DNA of 64,000 nucleotides. Source: Vesta saturnalis (Eukaryota; Arthropoda; Insecta; Coleoptera; Lampyridae). The translations under genes were made by a program, and so were the position numbers. How positions within the stretch are numbered: position 1 is the stretch's first letter; each line of letters begins with the position of its first letter. Where the stretch lies: positions 3,395,501 through 3,459,500 of the forward strand of contig JARFJB010001594.1 in NCBI GenBank assembly GCA_036346205.1, in the 5' to 3' direction. The notes under the pieces are model-generated. The model had not been told where the DNA came from. It saw nothing but the letters and a program-made list of their open reading frames with translations, and made no database searches. Positions 12,366 through 22,355 of this stretch are shown here, piece after piece.

Positions 12366-13812
12366 TAATAATAAATCATTTATTCTTGTTGACACAGACA
12401 TGTATAAGAAACGTCAATAATAGGTACAATATTAATTACATAAATTGAAATCTATCCAGCACCATAACCAACAAGAAGTCGTCTATCGGTAGGGCAAAGT
12501 TTAATTAAGAAGTTTTTAATTCATATTTAAATTTTGTTGCAGAGTTAGTATTTTTATCCGGTCAGGCAGACTATTAAAATGTTTAACCCCAATACGTTAG
12601 GATTATTTTTAGTAATATTTAATCGAAATGCGAGTCTAAAATTTGCATTTATGCGAGTATCGTGTGAATGTATCTTATTTTGCGTAGAAATTTGTGTTTA
12701 TTGGTGAAAACAAATTTCTGATTTCAAAATATAAATTACCAGTTAAGGTTAAAATACCACAGTCAACAAACAAATGCCTGCAAGACCTTCTGTAGTCAGC
12801 CCTATTCATTATCCTCACGATGCGTTTTTGAATTTTAAACACCTTTGTTGCTGCATGCAGCATGCGTTACCCCAGAAACATATCCCGTAGGAAATTCTGC
12901 TATACACGTTAGCATTGTAATAAGAAATCAAATTTTCCGTGGAAATTAAGTGTCTTAGATTTCTTATTTGAAAGCTGATAGAATTTAGTCTATTTGCTAC
13001 TGATGTGCAATGTACTGTCCATTCCAAAGATTCGTCTAAATGTACACCTGGAAATTTAGTAACTGTAACATTAGAAACTTTGGTGCATTTATGGTAATAT
13101 TAAGGTCCGAAGATTGTATTTTGACGTGGGCGAAATCGGATGGAATTTGTTTTTGGTGGTTCAAGACAGTAGATTATTTGAGAACCAGTTATTTAAATTG
13201 CTTAGAGTTATATTTACGTTTTGTTCTAAAGTAATATCATTGGCTTGGATGAAAGAAGTGAGGTATCATCTGCATATATTAGGTATGGAGAATTAGAGTT
13301 TTTATCTATGTATTTAACAATGTCGTTGATATATAGCAAAACAAAATTGGACCTAAGATACTTCCATGGGAACTCCTATGTCGATTGGTTTTAGATTTGA
13401 TTTATGGGTTTCAGGAAATTATTGTTGTAGGAATGTATTTCGGTAAACTGAAGCAGATCAGATAGAAAAGAAATGTACCAGTTAGCGACAGTACCACGTA
13501 TGCCTAGTACATTAAGTTTGTGTACAGTATTCTTTGGTCTACACGGTCGAAAGCACGACTAAGGTCACAGAAGATGTCATCAGGGCATTCCTGAGAGATT
13601 TTGAAATAAAGTTGATCAGATCATTTAGGGCAGTCGTAGTAGATTTCTTAGACCTAAAACCGTGTTGATTGTCTATTAGAAGTATAAACTTGGTTAGGTA
13701 CCATTGTAGTCTGTTTCAAACACTTTTAAAAAAACAGATATTAGAGCAATTGGCCGAAAATTTTCAATATTTTTTGGATCGTCTTTTTTGTGCAACGGTG
13801 TGATGAATAAAT
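12361..13812 (-). pseudogene. jockey-like reverse transcriptase fragment nested in piggyBac
   Basis: On the minus strand the reading starts at about 13812 with PLHKKDDPKNIENFRPIAL. It passes GVPHGSILGPILF near 13370, the catalytic box YADDTSLL near 13270, and the C-terminal pattern LISYYNANVYSRISYGICFWGNA (12863-12935 region), followed by KVFKIQKRIVRIMNRA. It ends in an AAT-repeat tail at 12361, immediately after the end of the piggyBac transposase. Endonuclease and N-terminal RT are absent, so the copy is 5'-truncated. Multiple stops and frameshifts interrupt it. The motif order is that of jockey-like non-LTR elements; the exact clade is not certain. Confidence 0.8.
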
Positions 13813-14040
13813 GTATATACCTAACTACTACGTTTTTCAGATGTTTCTTTACATAACATGCATAATAATATGTAATAAAAATAAAATAACGTAATAAAAT
13901 GCAATAAATAATAAATACTACATGTTATTTCTTATTATTATTTACTGTTATATCAATTTAACGACAACTATACGCTCCCGGGTCATAATGACCCAAACAC
14001 AATAAGTGAAACCAAAATGTTAACGCAATAGGAGGGTTAA

Positions 14041-14309
14041 CCAACAGAACAATTGGATTGGTAGTGGTAGATCAATAGAGGCTCCAAATTCTCCTGACCT
14101 GACTGTTACAGATTTTTTGGTATGGGGATATTTGAAAGATAAGAGTATGCAACCCGATGACTGCAACTATTGAGGAATTAAAAAATAACATACGGCAAGT
14201 AATGGAAAATATTCCTCCTGAAATGTTGGCAGCAGCATTTGACAACTTAATGGTTCGATTCGACGAATGTATAGACCATGAAGGTAGACACATCGAACAT
14301 TTGTTTTAG
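14041..14309 (+). pseudogene. C-terminal fragment of a mariner-like transposase
   Basis: The reading gives NWIGSGRSIEAPNSPDL, then TVTDFLVWGYLKDK, then after a frame change IEELKNNIRQVMENI and a tail with CIDHEGRHIEHLF, stopping at 14309. SPDLTVTDF is the third catalytic motif of IS630/Tc1/mariner DDE proteins, with the final Asp retained. Everything upstream is absent; the fragment starts directly after the TTAA that ends the preceding piggyBac. A TACAGGGTGTCC terminus near 14518 may be its right inverted repeat. Confidence 0.75.
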
Positions 14310-14608
14310 AGTGTCCTACGAAATGTTCTTAGGTGTTTATTTTTATCAATTTTAGTTACTATCTATAAACTTGTGTTTATGGTAATTGCGACTTTATATC
14401 TGAAGCATTACAGTATCCCAGTTAAAGTTCTCGAGCTTCGCTTTCTGTGTACCGATTATAAACTTTAAAGTACCGTTACAAAGTAAAAATATGTGGCTCC
14501 TAGGATATTTCTAAATCTACAGGGTGTCCTATTTAAAAAATAACATCTATTGTCTTCTGAAAACACGCCACTTTTATAGCGGGTAAACCGGAAGCAGGCC
14601 ATTTTTAT
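14310..14608. other. 3' flank of the mariner-like fragment
   Basis: Non-coding. The only notable point is the TACAGGGTGTCC motif at 14518, which resembles the ends of several elements in this window. Confidence 0.4.
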
Positions 14609-14910
14609 AAAGGACCCTGCACACCTCTGATGGGTTTTTAGACCACAGTCAGATTTAATGAAATTTTAATATGTTATAGACTAAAACTATCTGAACAATA
14701 TTTGTCATTGGACTAAGTTAATATAATGGCTAGTTTTTGATATACAGGGCGTTAAAGTAATAGTGCCTAATAAGAATAATGGCTGTTCAGTGGGTTTTAA
14801 CATTGATATACGCAAGTTTTACCATTACATATTATACTTTTTTGTAATTTTTATTATTCTGTACTTTCTAACATTTTATATAGGGTGTTTCAACAAAAAT
14901 TAGTATTAAA
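14609..14910. repeat. left inverted arm of the DDE/SWIM transposon
   Basis: Starts AAAGGACC and includes GGGTTTTTAGACCACAGTC and TATACAGGGCGTTAAAG. It pairs with 17095-17393. By eye the arms are close to 90 percent identical with a short indel near the outer end. Confidence 0.9.
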
Positions 14911-14998
14911 TATGATTATTTACATGATAAAAAGTGGAACTTATACATAAAATAAACATCCTAATATTTACATGATTTATATACAAGAAACGGAACAT

Positions 14999-16961
14999 TT
15001 AGACGGCAGCATGTCTGTTTAAAACATATTGAGTAGCGGCTAGCACTTTGGTTTGCGGTAGCCTAATAACTTCTTCGTGCCTTGCATAGCCCAAAAACCA
15101 AATAACTGCTGCTATATGTGCACACATTCCTATAGTTCGCGCTCCTGTTTTGCATTGGCAATAGTAGCCAAATATAGGACCATCTACTTGTTCAGCATCA
15201 TTATCAGGAACAGGATTATAGCTAATTATTATTTGATATTTAATTTGATTTCTATGTCTAGATCTAATTCTAAGCCGAACGAGATTTAATTCGTTGAACA
15301 CCGTATCAATTTCGAAAAAGTGGTTGCCCAGTTGGTGATTGTTATCCTGTATGTAAGAAGGTGCTAGTTTAAGTTGGAAAGTTCCGTAAGTTATGCGTCT
15401 TAATTGAGCTATATTTAGAACTGGAAAATTTTCTAATTGGTTTTGTTCTAAAGTTGCCCATCTGCCGTGCCGCCTCAACAAGCCTTCATTTTCCGCTCTA
15501 GCTTGTACATGATTAGGTTCGTTTACCATTTGAAGCATTTATTGTGCTAGTTCTTCATTTGCTTCTTCCATATGTAATGGTGGATGGTAGCGGTTTATTA
15601 GGGCACAGGCAACACGGAAAAATGTCCGCAAATTGGGTATTTGGGCAATTGAAAAGCAGTTACGAAAAATTTTAAATATTGACTGAACGTGTCCGTTTCG
15701 AGCTTCTACTACCCACCTTTGCTTAGTAATAATTCTGCTAGCGTTGGCTTCTACAGTTGGCAATTGACGTTTACCTTCTAGCGCTGGTGGAATTTGCACA
15801 GATATGCCAATATTATTTAAAAATTCCCGAGCATCTCGGTAGCCTCTATCCACAATCACAACATCGCCAGGTTGCAGGCAGTGTCTTAGTTCTTGATCCT
15901 GATTATATTGGTATCTTAATATACTCGCATCATTATTTCTTGGGTCGGAAAAGTATGGACCATGAACATCCAAAATATATCCATCTGGGGCAACAACTAG
16001 CACTGGCTTAACAAGATGGCAATGTTTGTGAACTGAATAGGACTGCCCGAGGGTCTGAAAATGTTTGCTACGCTCTATGTTAACATAAGTGGCATCGATA
16101 CAAATAATGGCTTTTGGGTTTTCAGGTTCCTCATTAAATAACTCATTTGCAAATCTGGTAACGTGTTCAGTAATAAATTGGTTACGGTTTATGTGACGAG
16201 GTCCTAAATTCTGGGGCACAAAATTATTGGATAATGATTCCTTAACTTTTTGAATTGCCAATGAGACACCCTGTCTGCTACCATAAGAAAACATCGCCGC
16301 TAAAAACTTGTCTGAAAGTCCTTGACGTAATTTACATAAAAAACACAGTAAATCTTTTTTTTAACTTCTCTCCTTCTTCCGTAAATATTAATATTCGCAC
16401 AAAGGTTGAACAATTCCCGAAATTGACCCCTGTTTAAGGATGACAGCGCACTTAGCTCCTCATCACTGAAATTGTTTTCATCCGAAAAAGTTTCATTTTT
16501 TGTGTTACTTTCTCGTATTGTTGTCAACAACTGATCCAACTCTGCCCCTTTTAAATTGTATGGCTTTTTAATGGACCTTATACCATTTTCTAATGGAAAA
16601 AGTAATAAACCATTCGCATCAAGATGGACAGGACAAACCTTACAAATACGAGGTATGTGTACTCCCTTTCGCATAAAAATATTTGTCCTTGTTTGTCCTG
16701 ATAAATGTTGAATATTTGCAGCTTCATAATTGTTGGATCTGGATCATTTTCATAGACCTGAATTTCATCTATGATACCTTGATTGCAATTTGTACATAGC
16801 CTGGTATTACCATTTATGTTCATTGGCGAAAGTGAAAGTTCCTGTCGTCTTCTCTGAGCAATATTTATCTTCTGGTCGGCATTTTGTCGTAAAATGGTCA
16901 TTTGTCTGGGATTCCCCACTATTTCACATACATAACACTGAAAGTTTAATCGAAAAGCCAT
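14999..16961 (-). pseudogene. transposase: N-terminal Cys motifs, DDE_Tnp_4-like core, C-terminal SWIM finger
   Basis: The start at 16961 gives MAFRLNFQCYVCEIVG; CYVC and a later CTNCNQ suggest a zinc-binding N-terminus. After a frame change near 16650 the reading continues NIFMRKGVHIPRICKVC and an acidic linker. A second break lies in an A8 run near 16345. The core (15539-16294) carries ICIDATYVN (first Asp), VVIVDRGYRDA (second Asp) and RWVVEARNGHVQS (Glu), the order expected of a DDE_Tnp_4-type nuclease. A single TAA after EELAQ at 15539 is followed in the same frame by a domain with CQCKTG...GMCAHIAAVIW, a SWIM-type CxCx(n)CxH finger. I recall similar full-length proteins in insects and cnidarians. 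Two frameshifts and one nonsense codon are the only lesions seen, which suggests recent inactivation or base-calling error. Confidence 0.8.
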
Positions 16962-17094
16962 TTTAATGCAAACTTAAATAATGACTAAGGAAACTTAGTT
17001 ACAGGTGACATTATCATTTTAAGTAACTGGTTGTTATTAACAATCGAAAGTGTACATATGTATCAGGCTTATAGCTATATCTGTAATTTTTAAT

Positions 17095-17393
17095 AGTATT
17101 AACTACTAATTTTTATTAAAACACCATGTATAGAATGATAGAAAGTACAGAATAATGAAAAATTACTAAATAGTATAATATGTAATTGTAACACTTGTGT
17201 ATATCCATGCTAAAACTCACTGAAAAGCCATAATGCTTATTAGGCACTACCACTTTAACGCCCTGTATATCAAAAACTAGGTATTGGATTAAGTTGGTCC
17301 AATGACAAATATTGTTCAGATAGTTTTAGTCTATAACATACTAAAATTTCATTAAATTTGACTGTGGTCTAAAAACCCATAAGAGGTCCTTTG
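17095..17393. repeat. right inverted arm of the DDE/SWIM transposon
   Basis: Mirror of 14609-14910, ending GAGGTCCTTT. The 212-bp satellite begins about ten bases further on. Confidence 0.9.
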
Positions 17394-17401
17394 TCACAAC
17401 A

Positions 17402-20235
17402 AAACCGTTTGGGACATATAAACTTTTAAAAACAGTCAGAATATAATGAGACAACCTGTATTTTGAGAAATAAGGATTGCTTAATTTGGAACACTATCCC
17501 TCGTATACACACAGTTTTTACAGATTTATTAGTTATTAGTAATAAAAAAAATTTCTTTCCTTAAAAATTCACAATTAAAATCGTTAACTGTGAAAACCGC
17601 ATCTTATTATTTAGAACCGTTTGGAACATATAAACTTTTAAAAACAGTCAAAATATAATGAGACAACCTGTATTTTGAGAAATAAGGATTGCTTAATTTG
17701 AAACACTATCCCTCGTATACACACAGTTTTTACAGATTTATTAGTTATTAGTAATAAAAAAAATTTCTTTCCTTAAAAATTCACAATTAAAATCGTTAAC
17801 TGTGAAAACCGCATCTTATTACTTAGAACCGTTTGGAACATATAAACTTTTAAAACAGTCAGAATATAATGAGACAACCTCTATTTTGAGAAATAAGGTT
17901 GCTTAATTTGAAATACTATCCTCGTATACACACAGTTTTTACAGATTTATTAGTTATTAGTAATAAAAAATTTCTTTCCTTAAAAATTCACAATTAAAAT
18001 CGTTAACTGAAAACGCATCTTATTATTTAGAACCGTTTGGAACATATAAACTTTTAAAACAGTTGAATATAATGAGACAACCTGTATTTTGAGAAATAAG
18101 GATTGCTTAATTTGAAACACTATCCTCGTATACACACAGTTTTACAGATTTATTAGTTATTAGTAATAAAAAATTTCTTTCCTTAAAAATTCACAATTAA
18201 AATTGTTAACTGTGAAAACCGCATTTTATTATTTAGAACCGTTTGGAACATATAAACTTTTAAAACAGTCAAAATATAATGAGACAACCTGTATTTTGAG
18301 AAATAAGGATTGCTTAATTTGAAACACTATCCCTCGTATACACACAGTTTTTACAGATTTATTAGTTATTAGTAATAAAAAAAATTTCTTTCCTTAAAAA
18401 TTCACAATTAAAATCGTTAACTGTGAAAACCGCATCTTATTATTTAGAACCGTTTGGAACATATAAACTTTTAAAAACAGTCAAAATATAATGAGACAAC
18501 CTGTATTTTGAGAAATAAGGATTGCTTAATTTGAAACACTATCCCTCGTATACACACAGTTTTTACAGATTTATTAGTTATTAGTAATAAAAAAAATTTC
18601 TTTCCTTAAAAATTCGCAATTAAAATCGTTAACTGTGAAAACCGCATCTTATTATTTAGAACCGTTTGGAACATATAAACTTTTAAAAACAGTCAAAATA
18701 TAATGAGACAACCTGTATTTTGAGGAATAAGGATTGTTAATTTGAAACACTATCCCTCGTATACACAGTTTTACAGATTTATTAGTTATTAGTAATAAAA
18801 AAATTTCTTTCCTTAAAAATTCGCAATTAAAATCGTTAACTGTGAAAACCGCATCTTATTATTTAGAACCGTTTGGAACATATAAACTTTTAAAACAGTC
18901 AAAATATAATGAGACAACCTGTATTTTGAGGAATAAGGATTGCTTAATTTGAAACACTATCCCTCATACACACAGTTTTTACAGATTTATTAGTTATTAG
19001 TAATAAAAAATTTCTTTCCTTAAAATTCCAATTAAAATCGTTAACTGTGAAAACCGCATCTTATTATTAGAACCGTTTGGAACATATAAACTTTTAAAAC
19101 AGTCAAAATATAATGAGACAACCTGTATTTTGAGAAATAAGGATTGCTTAATTTGAAACACTATCCCTCGTATACACACAGTTTTTACAGATTTATTAGT
19201 TATTAGTAATAAAAAAAATTTCTTTCCTTAAAAATTCACAATTAAAATCGTTAACTGTGAAAACCGCATCTTATTACTTAGAACCGTTTGGAACATATAA
19301 ACTTTTAAAAACAGTCAGAATATAATGAGACAACCTCTATTTTGAGAAATAAGGATTGCTTAATTTGAAATACTATCCTCGTATACACACAGTTTTTACA
19401 GATTTATTAGTTATTAGTAATAAAAAAAAATTCTTTCCTTAAAAATTCACAATTAAAATCGTTAACTGTGAAAACCGCATCTTATTATTTAGAACCGTTT
19501 GGAACATATAAACTTTTAAAAACAGTTGAATATAATGAGACAACCTGTATTTTGAGAAATAAGGATTGCTTAATTTGAAACACTATCCCTCGTATACACA
19601 CAGTTTTACAGATTTATTAGTTATTAGTAATAAAAAATTTCTTTCCTTAAAAATTCACAATTAAAATTGTTAACTGTGAAAACCGCATTTTATTATTTAG
19701 AACCGTTTGGAACATATAAACTTTTAAAACAGTCAGAATATAATGAGACAACCTGTATTTTGAGAAATAAGGATTGCTTAATTTGAAACACTATCCCTCG
19801 TATACACACAGTTTTTACAGATTTATTAGTTATTAGTAATAAAAAAAATTTCTTTCCTTAAAAATTCACAATTAAAATCGTTAACTGTGAAAACCGCATC
19901 TTATTATTTAGAACCGTTTGGAACATATAAACTTTTAAAACAGTCAGAATATAATGAGACAACCTGTATTTTGAGAAATAAGGATTGCTTAATTTGAAAC
20001 ACTATCCTCGTAATCACACAGTTTTTACAATTTATTAGTTATTAGTAATAAAAAAATTCTTTCCTTAAAATTCACAATTAAAATCGTTAGCTGTGAAAAC
20101 CCATCTTATTATTTAGAACCGTTTGGAACATATAAACTTTTAAAAGCAGTCGGAATATAATGAGACAACCTGTATTTTGAGAAATAAGGTTGCTTAATTT
20201 GAAACACTATCCCTCGTTTCTTTCCTTAAAAATTC
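17402..20235. repeat. 212-bp satellite array, about 13 copies
   Basis: The landmark ACCGTTTGGAACATATAAAC recurs at about 17404, 17616, 17828, 18032, 18238 and so on to about 20117, spaced near 212 bp. Each monomer also has TTATTAGTTATTAGTAATAA and CGTTAACTGTGAAAACC. Copies are very similar; several are shortened by one to a few bases in A or T runs (18000-18060, 20010-20110). The last copy is cut short near 20230. Open frames inside are repeat by-products. Confidence 0.95.
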
Positions 20236-21890
20236 ACAATTAAAATCGTTTTCCTAATATAATGTTTAAAAATTACACAAACCGTTTAGCAGAATTTTAA
20301 TTTTATTTATTGTTTTTATTAATCAATATGATAATTATTAATTTTTTTTTCAGGTAAGAAAATTTGCTGTATCTTTCTTTTGCTTGAGATTCTTATGTAA
20401 GTTTTCCTGCACCTTTATTTTAAATTACGCTTATTAATTCTTAACAATCTAATTTATATGGGTTTATCTGTTTTCGACTTAAGCTATTTATAATACTTTT
20501 GTATGTGAACAACTAAGCGAAGGCAAAGTATCATTATCGCACCCAATTTGTTTCAAGACAATGAGTCAGACATTATCTATAATTATTAACATTTTGCAAT
20601 TAATTAGCAATTAGTGAATTAATTTTTCAAATAAAAAAAAGTAAAGGTCACTTTTTTGTGTGATCAGATTAATTTTCGAATTTGAAATTTAATATAATTA
20701 ATGGTACATCTATTACTTAATTTTCCACAAGAATAACTCAAAATTATCAGTTTTCGCAGCACATCGTCGGACAAAATCGTGATTTTATTGTAATAATTTA
20801 GATTTCATCCAAGATTAGTTAATAAGCGGTTAGTTAGACGACCATGTATCATTGTTTCTATCTACCATATTATTAACGAACGCAATGTCCATACGCGTAT
20901 GCGTTGCAAATCAATGTTAATTATATCTCCCCCCTTTTCCCTCGTTTCCCTTCAGTTATTAGGCATCGCTTTAATTTTTATCCCCCCTTCTCTCTTTCTC
21001 TCACTGGTTTCGGTTCACTTTTGTTTATTGTTAAAAATTGTATTAACCCCAAATTGTCTGTATAAAATGCCATATGTTTCAGTTAATTTACATTAATATT
21101 AACGGTTTTGTTAATAATGGACTTGACGTTTTCACCCCTCTTGGATGCGCAAATTTAATTTCAGATTATAGGGTGTGTAACCGCACACAAACACATATTG
21201 CTGCAACTTTAATAATAGTAAACGAAAAACATTAAAACTGATTAATATTTATGATGGGTGGGGATTATACGTATGACTGAAAAACTAAAAGAGGGATTAT
21301 GTAGAATTATTAAAATAAAGCTTTTAATTAATTTAAATTAGTACATGGCGAACCTACAAAAGTGGTCTATTAGAATGTGTTTACGGAGATCATTTTTTAA
21401 CAACGTTTCTGGAGTAACCTACCCGGTATACACATTCTAGCAAAAGTGCAAAAAAATTAATCATTAATTATGTAAAAAAAAAGGATGATGTGATGATTTC
21501 AAAACTGAAATAATAATGTTATCATTGCGGTTAAGTCTGAGTTATGCGAAAAATAACTTAATCACCTTGTCTTCAGCTACTGATAATCCCGTTCTGTGAA
21601 CACTTTTACAATATCGAAACGTTTACACGTATTAAATACTAATAATAATAATAAGGATTTGATACGTGCACGTTTCAGATTGAAGCAACCATTCCTTACT
21701 ATGTACATGTAAAGGTTTTTTGCATAGTTGATAAACTTCCGGGAAGTTCACCTGAAGTAAACGGGACTAGAAAGGATATGTTTCATTCAGAAGGTCCGTC
21801 ACCATTTGTACGAACTTTGTATCTTATCGGAAACATGGTCAAATCGGAGGTCAAAATATAAAAATTATTAATATAGATATGATATATAAT
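20236..21890. other. AT-rich non-coding stretch
   Basis: No gene, RNA or repeat was recognised. A pyrimidine-rich patch lies near 20930-21010. Short open frames here have no recognisable motifs. Confidence 0.45.
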
Positions 21891-21893
21891 TTT

Positions 21894-21974
21894 CCCATCA
21901 CCGAAGTTAAGCAACGTCGGGCGCGGTCAGTACTTGGATAGGTGACCGCTTGGGAACACCATGTACCGTTGTCT
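21894..21974 (+). pseudogene. 5'-truncated 5S rRNA sequence
   Basis: The stretch beginning ATCACCGAAGTTAAGC and containing GTCGGGCGCGG, GTCAGTACTTGGAT and GACCGCTTGGGAACACC matches the 3' two thirds of eukaryotic 5S rRNA, including the internal promoter region. It ends at GTTGTC followed by a T-run (from about 21974), like a Pol III terminator. The first ~40 nt of a normal 5S (about 119 nt) are replaced by unrelated AT-rich DNA, so this is a pseudogene, a retroposed fragment or the head of a 5S-derived SINE. Helix I cannot form. Confidence 0.85.
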
Positions 21975-22074
21975 TTTTTTATGTTTTTATAATGTAGTTT
22001 TTAACGTTTAAGGTTTGGCAATGCTAGAAGAGCATTCTCAACTTGTTAATAGTTTATAAATAAATGAACATTTC

Positions 22075-22310
22075 TAAATTATTGTTAATTTCATTAAATA
22101 CATGAATAAAAAGCTTACCTCGAGTAGGATTTGAACCTACGACCTGTACTTTGCTAGAGTACCGCGCTAACCATCTGCGCCATCGAGATTCAAGCCCTAA
22201 TTGATGCAAATTTTTTCTTTATGTGTTTAATAAAATTAATAATAATATTTAATTACATATTTACCTTTGAACTTATTCGTTTATAACAAAACTTATAATA
22301 AATGAACATT
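22075..22310 (-). repeat. dispersed repeat with a tRNA-like core (copy 1)
   Basis: Homology with 36335-36550 extends on both sides of the tRNA-like core. Upstream of it both have AAGTTTTGTTAT, then TTCAAAGGTAAATAT. Downstream both have a body with ATGTATTTAAT and AAATTAA-AATAAT. In this copy a similar body is also present in inverse orientation at about 22218-22255, so the core sits between inverted sequences. Confidence 0.6.
22116..22189 (-). tRNA. tRNA-like sequence with a full cloverleaf, apparent anticodon AGC
   Basis: On the minus strand the acceptor ATCTCGA pairs with TCGAGGT over seven positions (one T-G wobble). The D stem is GCGC/GCGC, the anticodon stem GTACT/AGTAC encloses CTAGCAA, and the T arm is GTAGG-TTCAAAT-CCTAC, then discriminator A. 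The loop would give anticodon AGC (Ala), but the G3:U70 pair that identifies alanine tRNAs is absent (C3:G70). A diverged copy with the same flanks lies at 36433-36506. I therefore regard it as part of a dispersed tRNA-bearing repeat; expression as a real tRNA is not excluded. Confidence 0.6.
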
Positions 22311-22355
22311 TCGTTAAATATTAGCTCTCAAATTTTGTAATTATTTATTTAGTTT

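Larger units (their letters stand above)
10912..14040 (+). mobile_element. piggyBac-type element, internally deleted, with a nested RT insertion
   Basis: The left end has CTCCTATTGTGTTCGGGTC near 10912 and a related internal repeat (CACTGTGTTTGGGTC) near 11092. The right end has the inverse, GACCCAAACACAATA near 13989, and finishes GCAATAGGAGGG before TTAA (14037-14040), the piggyBac target. The left TTAA and outermost bases are not visible. Inside are the N-terminal and C-terminal parts of a transposase and a reverse-oriented non-LTR fragment (12361-13812). The middle of the transposase is missing, so the copy is non-autonomous. Confidence 0.75.
14609..17393 (-). mobile_element. DDE/SWIM DNA transposon with ~300-bp inverted arms
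   Basis: The sequence from 14609 to 14910 is repeated in inverse orientation at 17095-17393 with only scattered mismatches. Between the arms one minus-strand gene (14999-16961) encodes a DDE-type transposase with terminal zinc-binding motifs. Inside each arm sits TATACAGGGCGTTAAAG (14741 on the left; mirrored at 17253-17269 on the right), a typical transposon end with a TATA target. The minimal element may therefore be 14745-17265, with the outer inverted sequence belonging to a pre-existing palindrome, or the arms may truly be ~300 bp. The copy has three or so disabling changes but is otherwise complete. Confidence 0.8.

Noticed and set aside
13040..13296. Plus-strand open frames
   Set aside because: They lie opposite the recognisable minus-strand reverse transcriptase (YADDTSLL) and are shadows.
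3390..20235. CRISPR array
   Set aside because: Repeat units are 212-286 bp, contiguous and without unique spacers; the DNA is eukaryotic satellite.
20899..21096. 65-codon hydrophobic open frame as a small membrane protein
   Set aside because: It arises from a pyrimidine-rich patch; no conserved motif, no supporting context.
22116..22189. Functional alanine tRNA gene
   Set aside because: The cloverleaf is good but lacks the G3:U70 identity pair, and the core sits in a dispersed repeat; kept as tRNA-like only.
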